In this document: piece after piece, positions 1 to 9,085 of the stretch
Numbering within the stretch: position 1 is the stretch's first letter
Layout of the letters: each line of letters begins with the position of its first letter
Assembly (NCBI GenBank): GCA_001970855.1
Contig: LSSN01002246.1
Location: forward strand, 1 to 43,555
Direction of reading: 5' to 3'
Source: Smittium culicis
Taxonomy: Eukaryota; Kickxellomycota; Harpellomycetes; Harpellales; Legeriomycetaceae
DNA length: 43,555 bases
The notes under the pieces: model-generated
Database searches by the model: none
What the model was told of the DNA's origin: nothing
The model's input: the letters and a program-made list of their open reading frames with translations, nothing else
Position numbers and translations under genes: made by a program

Positions 1-503
1 CTTGTACTAAGAGTATCAAAGAGCGCTTGAATTGATGTTCTACCGTTTAAATCAGATCTTCTAATTTTCTGGATTTGGTTGTAGATTTTTTTACTAGCTA
101 TAGGAACATTTGGAGTTTTTTGCTGAAGAACAGTCAAAATTTCCCTGGGTGCTATCTCTGATTCATAAAGCTGAGATATGACATCCTTTTGATCCTCACT
201 AATTTCTCGACCATTGATATATAAATCGCTTCTTTATCTAGAGAATGATTATACTCTAGATTTATAACCCTGTTTTCCATAGATCATTCATGTTTTTTGC
301 TACAAATATTTGAAAATGTCATCAATTTTTTTTAGTTCCAGATTTTCTAATCTTGTTGACTTGTTTATTACTATAAATTCCACCTTTTTCGGTGACAATG
401 TAAACACGGAATTTGTTTGAACTACTTATTTTGATGTTGAAATTTTGCTTCATATATTTACTTCTAAGTTCATTCACCAAGTCATCCCTGTTTTGATATT
501 CAT
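1..503 (-). pseudogene. Decayed FAR1-domain / MULE-type transposase fragment, N-terminal part
   Basis: Read on the minus strand, this stretch gives three frame-shifted blocks that together resemble the N-terminal FAR1/WRKY-GCM1-like DNA-binding region of Mutator-like (MULE) transposases. The first block (about 503-330) contains the segment FRVYIVTEKGGIYSNK followed by RKSGT, ending at a stop. A middle block near 240-310 has LWK and, after a shift, EYNHSL, the expected zinc-ligand His region. The last block (about 215-1) is open and contains REISEDQKDVI, then APREILTVLQQ and KKIYNQIQKIRR, the helical segment that usually precedes the DDE catalytic domain. The catalytic domain would lie beyond the left edge. 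At least two frameshifts and several stops show that it is not functional. The family assignment is from recognised motifs, not a search. Confidence 0.7.
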
Positions 504-854
504 TTTATTATAAATCCTTTTTAAAATTTATTTATGAAAAAAGACTAAAAGACAAAGATAGGATTAAATTTTTTTTTTTGAAAAGTATATTGAGATTGAG
601 ATTGAGAATATTAAATATGAATTTTTATGGGCGAATATTCAAGGAATAATAATAACAACAGGTTCTAACCAATAAAATAGCTAATAAAATAGCTAATTAA
701 AACGTGATTTAATTTTTATGGAGTGCATTTAGCATAAAAGTGGTGTTCATTTAGCAGTTCTATTAAATTACTCCTTGATAAAGAATCACCCATATATATT
801 TCGTATTTATTTAGCACAGCCAATTATGATTAGGCTAAATATTGTGTCTGTGCA
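504..854. other. AT-rich spacer with a lone MITE terminus
   Basis: No coding sequence seen. Positions about 771-797 match, in reverse orientation, the TIR of the 245-bp MITE family found at 855-1106 and 1806-2046 (reverse complement reads TATGGGTGATTCTTTATCAA). The opposite end of this copy was not recognised, so it is probably truncated or strongly diverged. Confidence 0.45.
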
Positions 855-1106
855 TATGGGAGATTCTTTATGAAGGAGCCATTTTATAGTGATAAGTGTT
901 GCAATGCATAAATTTGAATTAAAAAATTATAGCCAATGAGTAAAATCGGTACTCCTTTTTAGCAAATTAAAATTTCACAATTAAAAGAATAAATAGATAA
1001 AACAAAATGCCTTTACAATACCGCCAATAATATTTACATTTTATATTGCCCAAGCCAATAATATTAAACTGCAACAAAGTGCTCTCTTCGTTCAGAATCC
1101 CTCATA
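855..1106. mobile_element. MITE, family 1 (TATGGGAGATTC termini), copy 1
   Basis: A non-coding element of about 250 bp. The left end reads TATGGGAGATTCTTTATGAA; the right end, reverse-complemented, reads TATGAGGGATTCTGAACGAA, an imperfect terminal inverted repeat. Its right 110 bp is nearly the reverse complement of the left part of the copy at 1806-2046: both share the long block with AATATTATTGGCTTGG and CACTTTGTTG. The two copies are therefore in opposite orientation. No transposase is encoded. The short length, TIRs and AT-richness fit a MITE; the autonomous parent is unknown. Confidence 0.7.
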
Positions 1107-1805
1107 TTAGTTGTCAAAATTCGAATTTTGCTTTAATTAATTTTTATGCTGTTTAGTTTCCTCGATTGCTAGTGGCCGTTAATCACAAATTTAAATTAAT
1201 ATAAGAGATAGAGATTTCAAAATTAGGTTAATAGGATACATTTGTAACGACGTTATGAATGAAGAGTAATATAAAAGAAGTTATTCGTACATAAGTTTGC
1301 GTATTTTTTTCTGGAACTTATTTCAAGATTAAATTTTAACAGGTCTCAATAATCTCTCTATATTTGATGTCAATGAATGTATTATAGAAATCTCACGCAA
1401 AGTTTATAAATAATAAGCTTCTTTGAATCAATTAAAGTTATTTCCTTAAACCGTTTTTAAAGTTTATGAATATATTTTTTTAAAGGATGAAAAGGTAATA
1501 GTTAAATTCTATGGATATAGTATCAGGTAGATTCTGATATAAGAGATAAATTTTTGCAGGTACTTTATATTCTCTAAATAAATACCTAAAGTATGTAGTT
1601 TGAAAATTAAATTTATCAAAACGAATGCGAGTCAAGCAACAGTACTTTGATAATTTTTTTTAGTCAAGTTTCATTAGATATTCGATATTCAATAAATGTT
1701 TTATGATTTGTATTACCAAATAACTCGTGAACATATCTCGATTAATTCAATATGAAATTTTACAAGTTATGTTATATTCTTTGTAGCTAATTGATATGTA
1801 ATATA
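1107..1805. other. AT-rich spacer between two MITE copies
   Basis: About 700 bp of AT-rich sequence without an open frame above 60 codons. It lies between two oppositely oriented copies of the same MITE family. I see no gene, RNA or further repeat in it. Confidence 0.5.
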
Positions 1806-2046
1806 TATGGGAGATTCTAAACGAAGAGAGCACTTTGTTGTAGTTTAATATTATTGGCTTGGGAATTAATTATTAAATAATATTATTGGTAGAAATGAAA
1901 AGGCATTTCATTAATCCATTTAATTCTGAAAGTGCTATTTGCTAAAAAACACTAGGTTTTATTTATTGGCCATAAATTAAATATGAAATTTATTGCAGTG
2001 TAACTCTTTATTATAAAAGCGCACTCTTGGTAAAGAATCTGCCATA
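1806..2046. mobile_element. MITE, family 1, copy 2 (with TA target duplication)
   Basis: About 241 bp. The left end is TATGGGAGATTCTAAACGAA and the right end, reverse-complemented, is TATGGCAGATTCTTTACCAA. It is directly flanked by TA on both sides (1804-1805 and 2047-2048), which fits the TA target-site duplication of Tc1/mariner-like elements. The internal sequence carries the AATATTATTGGCTTGG block and an AAAGGCATTTCATTAAT-like block shared with the copies at 855-1106 and 17423-17672. It has no coding capacity. Superfamily assignment from the TA duplication is an inference. Confidence 0.72.
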
Positions 2047-2218
2047 TAGTCTTGCAATTATTTAATTAAATGATTAGATGTATAAGGAACAGTCTGTTGC
2101 GGTAAAAGCAAATGTAAAAGTGGAACGCAGGCCTAAAATAGAATGTAGAGAGGTTGCCAGCTAATTGGTTTTTTAAATATGAATTGCTCAAGGCTAATTA
2201 GAGGAAGAATTGCCTTTG

Positions 2219-2413
2219 ACCCTTTCCGAGGCCAGCATTCTTAAAAACAGTATAAAATCATAATTGGATAAACTTAGCAAAAATTATTTACTATTGGATG
2301 AATAATTATTTTAAAGCCAATACATTATTATTGTTTTGAGATGATTTATTTTACTGTAATTTTGGTTTGATAATTATGGCGGTTCATAAAAAGCCAAACA
2401 CTCCATAAAGGGT
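2219..2413. mobile_element. MITE, family 2 (TTAA-ACCCTTTCC termini), diverged copy
   Basis: A 195-bp segment beginning ACCCTTTCCGAGGCCAGCA and ending AAAGGGT followed by TTAA overlap (2413-2416). The left end resembles the ACCCTTTCCCAGGCAGTAGAC end of the copies at 36500, 37260 and 40209; the right end resembles their ACCCTTTCCCGTCCAACAC end more weakly. The length matches the other three copies (191-195 bp). It is the most diverged copy, so the call depends on family similarity more than on the TIRs alone. Confidence 0.5.
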
Positions 2414-2519
2414 TAATCAGACAAATTTGATTTGTAGCTTCCAGGCATTATTGGGTTATGGGGGTAATAAATACAATTTTCGCGTTTCCAGAAAAAGGGA
2501 AAAAATAGCCAATTCATAT

Positions 2520-2790
2520 TTTTTTTTTAGGGGAGCGGGAGGAGGGGGAAATACGCCAATGCAAAACGAGTAATTTTGTTGTGCGAATTGATATACGGAG
2601 TTTATAAATTAACGGAATAAAACGCGTAAATGGCGAGGCAGTAAGCTAAGTTTAGGGTAATCTTTTTAATAAGTGTGGGGTGGCTTTGGGGAAAGGTAGC
2701 GAGATTTTATAAAAAAGGGGGAAATATTAGAAAAGCGAACGAGTAGGAGAGGGGGGCAATAGGCGGAGTGCTTGGGGGGTGAGTATTTAA
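2520..2790 (+). other. G-rich block with many G-runs upstream of the SET gene
   Basis: In a generally AT-rich setting this ~270-bp block contains repeated runs of three to six G on the plus strand (near 2530-2550, 2681-2695, 2717-2722, 2750-2757 and 2774-2779), with marked G-over-C skew. It lies 590-850 bp upstream of the SET start codon. Clustered G-runs could form G-quadruplexes, or this could be a regulatory or displaced-element remnant; the sequence does not tell which. Confidence 0.4.
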
Positions 2791-3375
2791 TGTGCAGCAT
2801 TAAGATGCCGGGCGTTTATTTTATATGCGCCAAAACATTTGGGATGTTTTTTGGTTTTGCTATTTTCGCGTTTTAGAGGAAAATGGCGAATTTAGATTTA
2901 TTGGATATGAGAAACCCAAATATTTTTACTCCAATTTATTGTCGGACCAATAAATATCAAGTATGGGGTTATTGACAAGGAAAGGATCATCAAAATTGTC
3001 CAATGGATAAACGTGAAAAAGATCTATCCAATAATGCGAGCTTTAAGAGGAGAGTGCAGATTAGTCAGTAAATACGGCTGTAAAATAGTACACATCAAAA
3101 CAAAACAAAGCTTGGAGTGATCAAGAAAAAATTTTTTTTCTTATTTGCGTTGAGTTTTGACACAGATTTCCAGTATCCAAACCAGGAAAAAAAGGGCGAA
3201 GTTTGCGAATTAGAACAAAACAAAGACATCCCTACGTTTCCTCAACCTTAAAAAGGCCTTTCTTTTTAATTTCACTACAGTATCCCAGCTTTTACAAATT
3301 TGACTCATCCATATACACCATTCTTGGTTCATTACACTATTTCTAATAAATATATAATAAAGTCCATTTATTAAC

Positions 3376-4508
3376 ATGAGCTCAAACGCTGCTGATAACG
3401 CTGATTTCGCTGCTAACTTGGAAGATCTATTCAATCTCCAAGACAAGTTCGAACCCTTCGCCAACGAATTACACGACGAGATCTATAGACTCCAAGCCCA
3501 ATATGAACTAAAAAAATCCGATCTTTACGATGAACGCTCCCAAATCATCGCTAAAATCCCTAACTTCTGGCAAAGAGCTGTAAGACCCGATTTCATCTTT
3601 CTAATCTATTTAATGCTAGTATCCATTTTCTAACCCCATAAAATATTTATTTTATAGATCGACAACCAAACAGTCTTATGTAAGCTTTATCTTCGATACA
3701 TCTCATTCTTATATTCTATAGCTCTTATATTTTTATCCTTTTTCAATACCTTGATGTATTTATTTTATGTTTACAGCTACCATGATCGAAGAAGAAGACT
3801 CTGCTGTAAGCAATATTTTTGATTATTAATTAAAAAAATATCTATTTCCTTTCAATTTTATATTAATAAAGGATTTCTTTTTTGTTTTAGGCTCTTGAAT
3901 TCCTTACTAACGTCAAGATCGATCGTGATGCTTCCAACCCTTCAATTTTTAAAATCATATTCGTAAGAAAAACACTTCGTTCTTTATTAGCTTCTATAGC
4001 CAGCATTTATTAGTTAGCTAACAACTTTAATTGACTTTATAAATTAGACTTTCAGTGAAAACCCATACTTTTCAAACTCTGAACTTGTTCAAAAAGTTGA
4101 TTTGACCAAAAAGGACGAACCAAAACTTTCTCCTGAACCTATTGAGTGGAAAGAAGGAAAAGTAGGCCTTTTACAATATTTTATATGTTATTTGCGAATA
4201 TTTAAAATTTTTAATATTAATAGTGCTTGGTTAAACCTATAACCGAAGAAACTGACGAAGAAGACGAAGAAACCAGCTTTTTCACATTCTTTACTGAAGA
4301 CGGTAACGCTGATTTAGCCGAACTTATTGCCAATGACTTTTATCCCAACGCAATCAGCTACTTCAAGGGTGAATTTGGTGACGATATGTCAGACCAAGAA
4401 ATCGACGAGAATGAGCTTGATGATGATATCGAGGATGAAGAAGATGAAGAGGATGAAGATGCTAGCGGTGATCTCGAAGAAAGTTCTTCTAAACGTCCAC
4501 GCATCTAA
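3376..4508 (+). CDS. SET: SET / template-activating factor I-like histone chaperone (NAP family), six exons
   Basis: Histone chaperone of the NAP/SET superfamily, expected in the nucleus, binding H3-H4 or H2A-H2B. Exons by hand: 3376-3579, 3658-3679, 3777-3805, 3891-3962, 4048-4161 and 4224-4508, giving 241 residues. The N-terminal ~55 residues form the dimerising helix. This leads to IIAKIPNFW, then ALEFLTNV, FTFSENPYF and IEWKEGK, which follow the order of human SET rather than NAP1. The SFFTFFTEDG and DFYPNAISYF segments close the earmuff domain. The last ~45 residues are an acidic D/E tail ending in KRPRI, a basic end that could act as a nuclear signal. Introns are short (62-97 nt). Vps75-type chaperones are the closest alternative; the KIPNFW-to-FFTFF pattern favours SET. 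Confidence 0.9.
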
Positions 4509-4914
4509 TAACAAAATTTTGCTTTTTGTTCGCTTTTCCTGTTTTTTTTTAAATCTTTCGCTTCAACAATATACTTTTCATTAATTATAAAGTTTTCGCT
4601 TTTTAGTCTTTTATTATAGCAGTTATCATTATCATTTCTTCTTTTCTAAATAGCTTATAATGTTATTTCATTATATACCCCTTACTCCATATTTTTTTGC
4701 TATCTATAAATGCTAAAAAAAAAAGAAAAGACTTTTCTTGTCACTTTAAAACAATTTATTTTCTCATCATTTTCCGGGTTTTTACGTTTACAGTGCTTTA
4801 TTCATAACTTGAAAAAATAGTCGAAGAGATAAGTAGTGTTGTTTGTGTTTATATGAATGTGCTGTACAAAAGATAGAAGTGAAATTGACGGATCAATAGC
4901 GGGTAGGTGGGTAG
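4509..4914. other. Convergent 3' spacer between SET and a small minus-strand gene
   Basis: About 400 bp of T-rich then A-rich DNA that should hold the 3' UTRs of both convergent genes. No further coding sequence or repeat recognised. Confidence 0.5.
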
Positions 4915-5386
4915 TTACTGGATACTTGCTTTAACTGTGTTAATCAGCCTTGACTATTGTTAAAGAGTACAGATAAAAAAGGAAGCAGATGTTAATAAGT
5001 ATGTAGCATACATAAAAAATAGAAAAAAACAAACAAACAGTTTCAACCAGCAAGTCCTCCAATTTGTTTTCGAAAAGGTTGAATTTTTCAATGAAGCTTT
5101 CGTGAGTAGTCGAATTCCTACTGATGAAAAATAAAAGGTTAATGGTTTCGCTGTAACAAGATCAAAAAAAAAAAGAAAAAGAAAAAGAATTATGGACTTG
5201 TTGTCGGGGGAGCTGGTGGATGCGGCGTTCAATTCATCGGCGTACGAAACGACAAAGCTCTATTTTATACACATATATATGTAATTTAGACGGCTTTGTA
5301 GTATTTGGAGTATAGTTATTTTGATAGAATGTTACGTTATATTCAGTTTGAAGATCAGCGACCAGATTTTGGACTTTGCTCGACAT
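4915..5386 (-). CDS. Unassigned small helical protein, about 87 aa, four exons
   Basis: Not recognised. A consistent spliced model on the minus strand is 5336-5386, 5198-5259, 5039-5150 and 4915-4953. It starts MSSKVQNLVADLQTEYN, includes ELNAASTSSPD, and ends in a heptad-like stretch (FIEKFNLFENKLEDLL, then LINTVKASIQ). The first and third introns have good GTAAC/GTTTGT donors and TAG acceptors; the second has a weaker GTCCAT donor and a T-rich tract ending in TTACAG. All exons keep frame and the sum is 264 nt. The all-helical, acidic composition suggests a small subunit of a coiled-coil complex (Mediator, kinetochore and BLOC-type subunits have this look), but no motif supports any one of them. 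An unspliced frame at 4960-5232 reads through introns and is not the product. Confidence 0.5.
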
Positions 5387-5687
5387 ATTCTATTTCTGAT
5401 ATTGCCAAAGACAAAAAAAAGGGGGGATGAACCAACGGTTAGCGAAAGATGGCGATTGTAAAAGATAATGCTCACTCAAAAAAAAACAAAAACAAAAAAT
5501 GTATAGACTATAAATATTGTTGCTATTGTTAGATTGATAGTATAAACCTTATGAATACAAAAGCAATAGACGATTTTTTTTATACTTTATAAAGAAATTA
5601 GTAGAACGGGACCTAAAGCCAATCAGCGAATTCTAATAAAAACTAGTTTGCTAGACATGGCGAATCATCAAAATGCAAATCAGAAAA

Positions 5688-5850
5688 CTATATTTCCTCG
5701 ACGAATACTACAGTCAGGAGTAGAACGCCGAGTTTTAGATATAGAGCATAATCTTGTGCGGATAATTTAAGCAGCTTTGCGTTTAGTGATTCACATAAAA
5801 TACAGATCAGAAAAGTATACCCAAAAAACTCATTTTTCAGCGCTTTTCCA
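5688..5850 (-). CDS. Possible exon of a small membrane protein (speculative)
   Basis: A minus-strand frame stays open for about 54 codons in AT-rich DNA, beginning just after a TAG that could serve as a splice acceptor and ending at the stop at 5688-5690. It includes NLATDVGKALKNEFFGY and ends in a hydrophobic helix (LKLGVLLLTVVFVEEI). No start codon or convincing upstream exon was found; a short frame beginning MHFSHRLMRYKAKK lies immediately upstream, but no normal-length intron joins them. It may be a chance frame or the last exon of a tail-anchored small protein. Confidence 0.2.
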
Positions 5851-6919
5851 ACATCAGTGGCGAGATTTTGAAATCGGACATACTTCTAGCACCTACTCGA
5901 GAAAAAAAAATGTATCACATGCTTTTTGCCAGGATTTTTGAGAGCTTTTTTAGCTTTATAGCGCATTAAACGATGGCTAAAATGCATAATCCGTAGAAAT
6001 TATTGCATCTTTCAGATTTAGGGAAATTTGCTTTTTTCTCATCTGCTAAAAGTAAAAAATAGATTTCTGACAAGGATTTCTTTACACTTCTAGCCAATCA
6101 ATTCAATAAAATAAAAATGTATCCAATGATAAATCGTAAATGACTTAGTATTACTAAGCGCAATTTCATATTTTGGGTATACGATACGACTATTAGTAGA
6201 AATAATAATAAAATGAAATGGGCAGATTCATTTGCCTGATCTTGTACAAATAGATTAGTAGCAATCATGTGTCAAATACGCAGCAATTCGCAATTCAAAA
6301 AATGAATAAATAGTTATATTAAGCCAATAGATACCATTTATCAATATTTATATTGATACTATTGGATATATATTAAATATGAGATTCAGATTAGTAATAT
6401 AAGCTAGCCAATAGTATCCATATAAATATTTAATTCCAAATTATAAGTTCCCGAATAAAAAAATCAACAGTTTATTGGCTATCGAAAAATAGATGAGCCG
6501 CAGTTAATTGTAAAAAGAATTACTGTGCATGAAAATAGCGAGGAGGCGGAGGCCAATCGCAGCTAAAAGCGAACAAATAAGGCACATCTATAGTTTAGCT
6601 TTAAGGCTGGGAAGCTGAAAATGATGACTAATCCAGTAGTAGTCATAAGGTATTAAAAAAAGTATATAAATGAGTTGCTATTTGCCAAAAATATTCATCC
6701 AAAATAAAATACGGATTTATAAAGATCTAATTAACTTTTTTACTGAAAAAAAAAAGTTTCGCCCAAATTTTCGAATCCACGAAAAAAAAAAAGTAAAAAA
6801 AATACTATACTTATTTTTCAATATTTACAAATATTATTATTGCTAATATTATTCTTTCTCTTTTTTTTTTTTTTATAGAAATCAAATTTCGATCTTTTTT
6901 CCACTAAAAAAAAGAATAT
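5851..6919. other. Intergenic DNA upstream of RPL10
   Basis: AT-rich sequence with no supported gene apart from the speculative frame next to it. It contains CCAAT-type words and the strong inverted repeat listed at 6343-6430. The last 200 bp, with long T and A runs, is the likely RPL10 promoter and leader. Confidence 0.45.
6343..6430. repeat. 23-bp near-perfect inverted repeat with 42-bp spacer
   Basis: Left arm 6343-6365 and right arm 6408-6430 are inverted copies matching at 22 of 23 positions; the right arm begins CCAATAGTATCCATATAA. A third, less exact copy of the same word, in the right-arm orientation, starts at 6324. The structure could fold as a cruciform, or be a very short TIR element. 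Confidence 0.7.
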
Positions 6920-7105
6920 GTAAGCATTTATATTCATTCTACTAGAAACTTCAATTTACATATATTCATGTGTAAACGATTTAACGATTCAGCTTTGAGG
7001 CACTTATTCAATCTCCCCAATTCGAATCCTCAAAATACGAATAAAGCTCACTAGATACAAACCCTCTGCTTAATACTAATTTGAATGTATATATTTTTAC
7101 TTTAG
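6920..7105 (+). other. Probable 5' UTR intron of RPL10
   Basis: GTAAGC at 6920 is a good donor. TACTAAT at 7074-7080 is a near-consensus branch point, and a T-rich stretch ends in TTTAG at 7101-7105, nine bases before the RPL10 ATG. Leader introns are common in ribosomal protein genes. The exon upstream would end in ATG just before the donor, creating a short out-of-frame upstream start, so the exact leader is uncertain. Confidence 0.55.
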
Positions 7106-7113
7106 AATACAAG

Positions 7114-7761
7114 ATGGGTCGTCGTCCAGCTCGCTGCTACAGATATTGCAAAAACAAGCCATATCCAAAATCTAGATTCTGCCGTGGTGTACCAGACCCA
7201 AAAATCAGAATCTTCGATCTTGGACGTAAGAAGGCTAATGTCGATGAATTCCCTCTATGCATCCACATGACTTCCGATGAATACCAACAAATCTCATCTG
7301 AAGCTCTTGAAGCTGCCCGTATTTGCTGCAACAAATACATCACCAAGACCAGTGGTAAAGACTCCTTCCACTTGCGCATTCGTGTCCACCCCTTCCACGT
7401 CCTCCGCATCAACAAGATGTTGTCTTGTGCCGGTGCTGATAGACTCCAAACCGGTATGCGTGGTGCTTTCGGTAAGCCATATGGTACCGCTGCCCGTGTC
7501 AAGATTGGTCAAATCTTGCTCTCTGTCAGAACCAAGGACTCCAACAAGGCCACCGTCATGGAAGCCCTCCGTCGTGCCAAATACAAATTCCCAGGTCGCC
7601 AGAAGATCATCATCTCCAAGAAATGGGGTTTCACCAAATTGTCCCGTGAAGAATATGCCAACGCCCGCGTTGAAGGCAAAGTCATCCCAGACGGTTGCTA
7701 CGTTAAATACGTCGGTGAACACGGTCCTCTCGAAAGACACTTGAAATTCATTGCTGCCTAA
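7114..7761 (+). CDS. RPL10: 60S ribosomal protein L10 (uL16)
   Basis: Universal large-subunit protein uL16, 215 residues in one coding exon, the normal eukaryotic length. It begins [19 protein letters not shown] and holds the invariant [19 protein letters not shown] and [16 protein letters not shown] segments; the latter sits in the loop that contacts the peptidyl-transferase region. [16 protein letters not shown] follows. I chose the start at 7114 because family members start with MGRRPA; an in-frame ATG at 7081 lies inside the probable leader intron. The codons are GC-richer (many C-ending) than those of neighbouring genes, as expected for a very highly expressed gene. uL16 joins the subunit late, next to the SBDS-dependent step; SBDS is the convergent neighbour. 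Confidence 0.98.
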   Translation: MGRRPARCYRYCKNKPYPKSRFCRGVPDPKIRIFDLGRKKANVDEFPLCIHMTSDEYQQISSEALEAARICCNKYITKTSGKDSFHLRIRVHPFHVLRINKMLSCAGADRLQTGMRGAFGKPYGTAARVKIGQILLSVRTKDSNKATVMEALRRAKYKFPGRQKIIISKKWGFTKLSREEYANARVEGKVIPDGCYVKYVGEHGPLERHLKFIAA

Positions 7762-8098
7762 TTTCATTTATTTCTTTGTCACTAGTATTATAAAATATAT
7801 ATATTCTTACACAAAATATAACCTCTCTCCGCCTCCCCATATTCAATTCATATTATAAATTCTTTTACTCCCTATTTTTTTTTTCAAGTTGCCAACTAAG
7901 AGCATTTTATTTATTTTATACCATTACATATATAGTTCCTTGCCAAATTTATTGTCTCGTTCTATTAACTCCACTCTTGAGTGCTTTATTTATGCTTGAT
8001 TCTTTATTAACTAATATATACCAAAGTAGTAAGTAAACTTGATGTCTTGAAAAAGAGTTCATATATTTTGATAAAAATTTTGAGAAAAAAATATATAG
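7762..8098. other. Convergent 3' spacer between RPL10 and SBDS
   Basis: T-rich, then A-rich sequence holding the two 3' UTRs. Nothing else seen. Confidence 0.5.
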
Positions 8099-9085
8099 TT
8101 ATACGAATGCACTATCGTCTTCAACAGAGTCAGATAAACTGATAACCGAAAGTTCAGCTTGACCTTTACATTCAGCCTGTAAAAGCTCGTTGATGGGCCT
8201 GAACTGTCCAGGGTCGACTAGACAAACAAGGACATAGCCGCCGTCAACAAATGAGTCTTCCTCAGTAACGCTCACCATCTTCAGCAGCTTCTCGCGGACA
8301 GCTTTCGTCTCTTTGCCGCTGCTGGGTATTTCTACCTTCAGCCGCATCATAACACGCGAGATCTCAAGTTTTCCTTCGCTCTGCAACTGCTTGATAACAG
8401 CAAGCGCCTGCCGCTTCGCGCTCTGCTTCTCCCGCACAGAATAGTGTAGCTCCGCCATCGCCTTCTCGATCATCGTCACCGTGTACGGCATCTTCGTTGC
8501 CGTGTTCACGCACTTGCCCGCCACGATCGTCGCTATATCCCGGTACTTCTGCTCAAGCTGCGCCGCGCGCTCCTTCTCAGATACCTGCTGCTCGCCTTTC
8601 GTCAATATCTCGCCCAGTATTTCCTTCGTGTCCGTCTTCCCGAAGCTCTTCTCGAGATCCTGCGCCTTCGCTACCTGACCTTTCGATACATTTGTGAATA
8701 TCTGATGGATCTGCAGAACCTCATCTATATCCTTCTCTCTAACATCGTTTTATTTATCAGTTTTTTTTTTTTTAATTATGAATTTTGCATACAATAATTT
8801 ACATTCTTATTAAAATTTTGCGGGTAGTTATTTAATGTCTATTAAATGAAAAGAGTTTAAGCTTACATGCCATTCCTCCATTCGGAAACCTTGTTCTTGT
8901 AGCAAGCGATCTCGAACCTCTTACCGCCCTTCTTCAATCTAACTATCGACACATTTGTCAATCTATTCGATTTGACATACACCGTTAGTATATATTTATA
9001 TTATTTATAAAATGTCAAGAAGAAGCTAAGGAATATTTTTTTTTTCTTACTGGATCTTGGTTCCTGGCCTGAATATCGTTCCCAT
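8099..9085 (-). CDS. SBDS: SBDS / Sdo1 ribosome maturation factor, three exons
   Basis: SBDS works with the GTPase EFL1 to release eIF6 (Tif6) from pre-60S subunits, making them able to join 40S. Exons: 9051-9085, 8867-8962 and 8738-8099, giving 256 residues (human 250). It starts MGTIFRPG. The N-terminal FYSH domain has [19 protein letters not shown] and the [19 protein letters not shown] core. The central three-helix domain has [15 protein letters not shown] and RPYTV-type [13 protein letters not shown]. The C-terminal ferredoxin-like domain includes [19 protein letters not shown]. Intron 1 has a clear TACTAAC branch point. The central and C-terminal exon is unusually GC-rich for the window. 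Nothing suggests damage. Confidence 0.96.

Noticed and set aside
3376..4508. Calling the histone chaperone NAP1
   Set aside because: The segment order KIPNFW, ALEFLTNV, FTFSENPYF and SFFTFFTEDG matches SET, and the ~241-aa length is too short for NAP1.
4327..4584. Plus-strand ORF overlapping the SET acidic tail
   Set aside because: It is the +1 shadow of the D/E-rich last exon; the SET frame matches the family to its end.
7137..7767. Long antisense and alternate-frame ORFs over RPL10 (7137-7502 minus, 7277-7744 plus, 7294-7767 minus)
   Set aside because: They are shadows of the GC-rich, strongly codon-biased RPL10 frame and carry no family signal.
8481..8697. Two plus-strand ORFs over the SBDS third exon
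   Set aside because: Antisense shadows of a GC-rich conserved coding exon.
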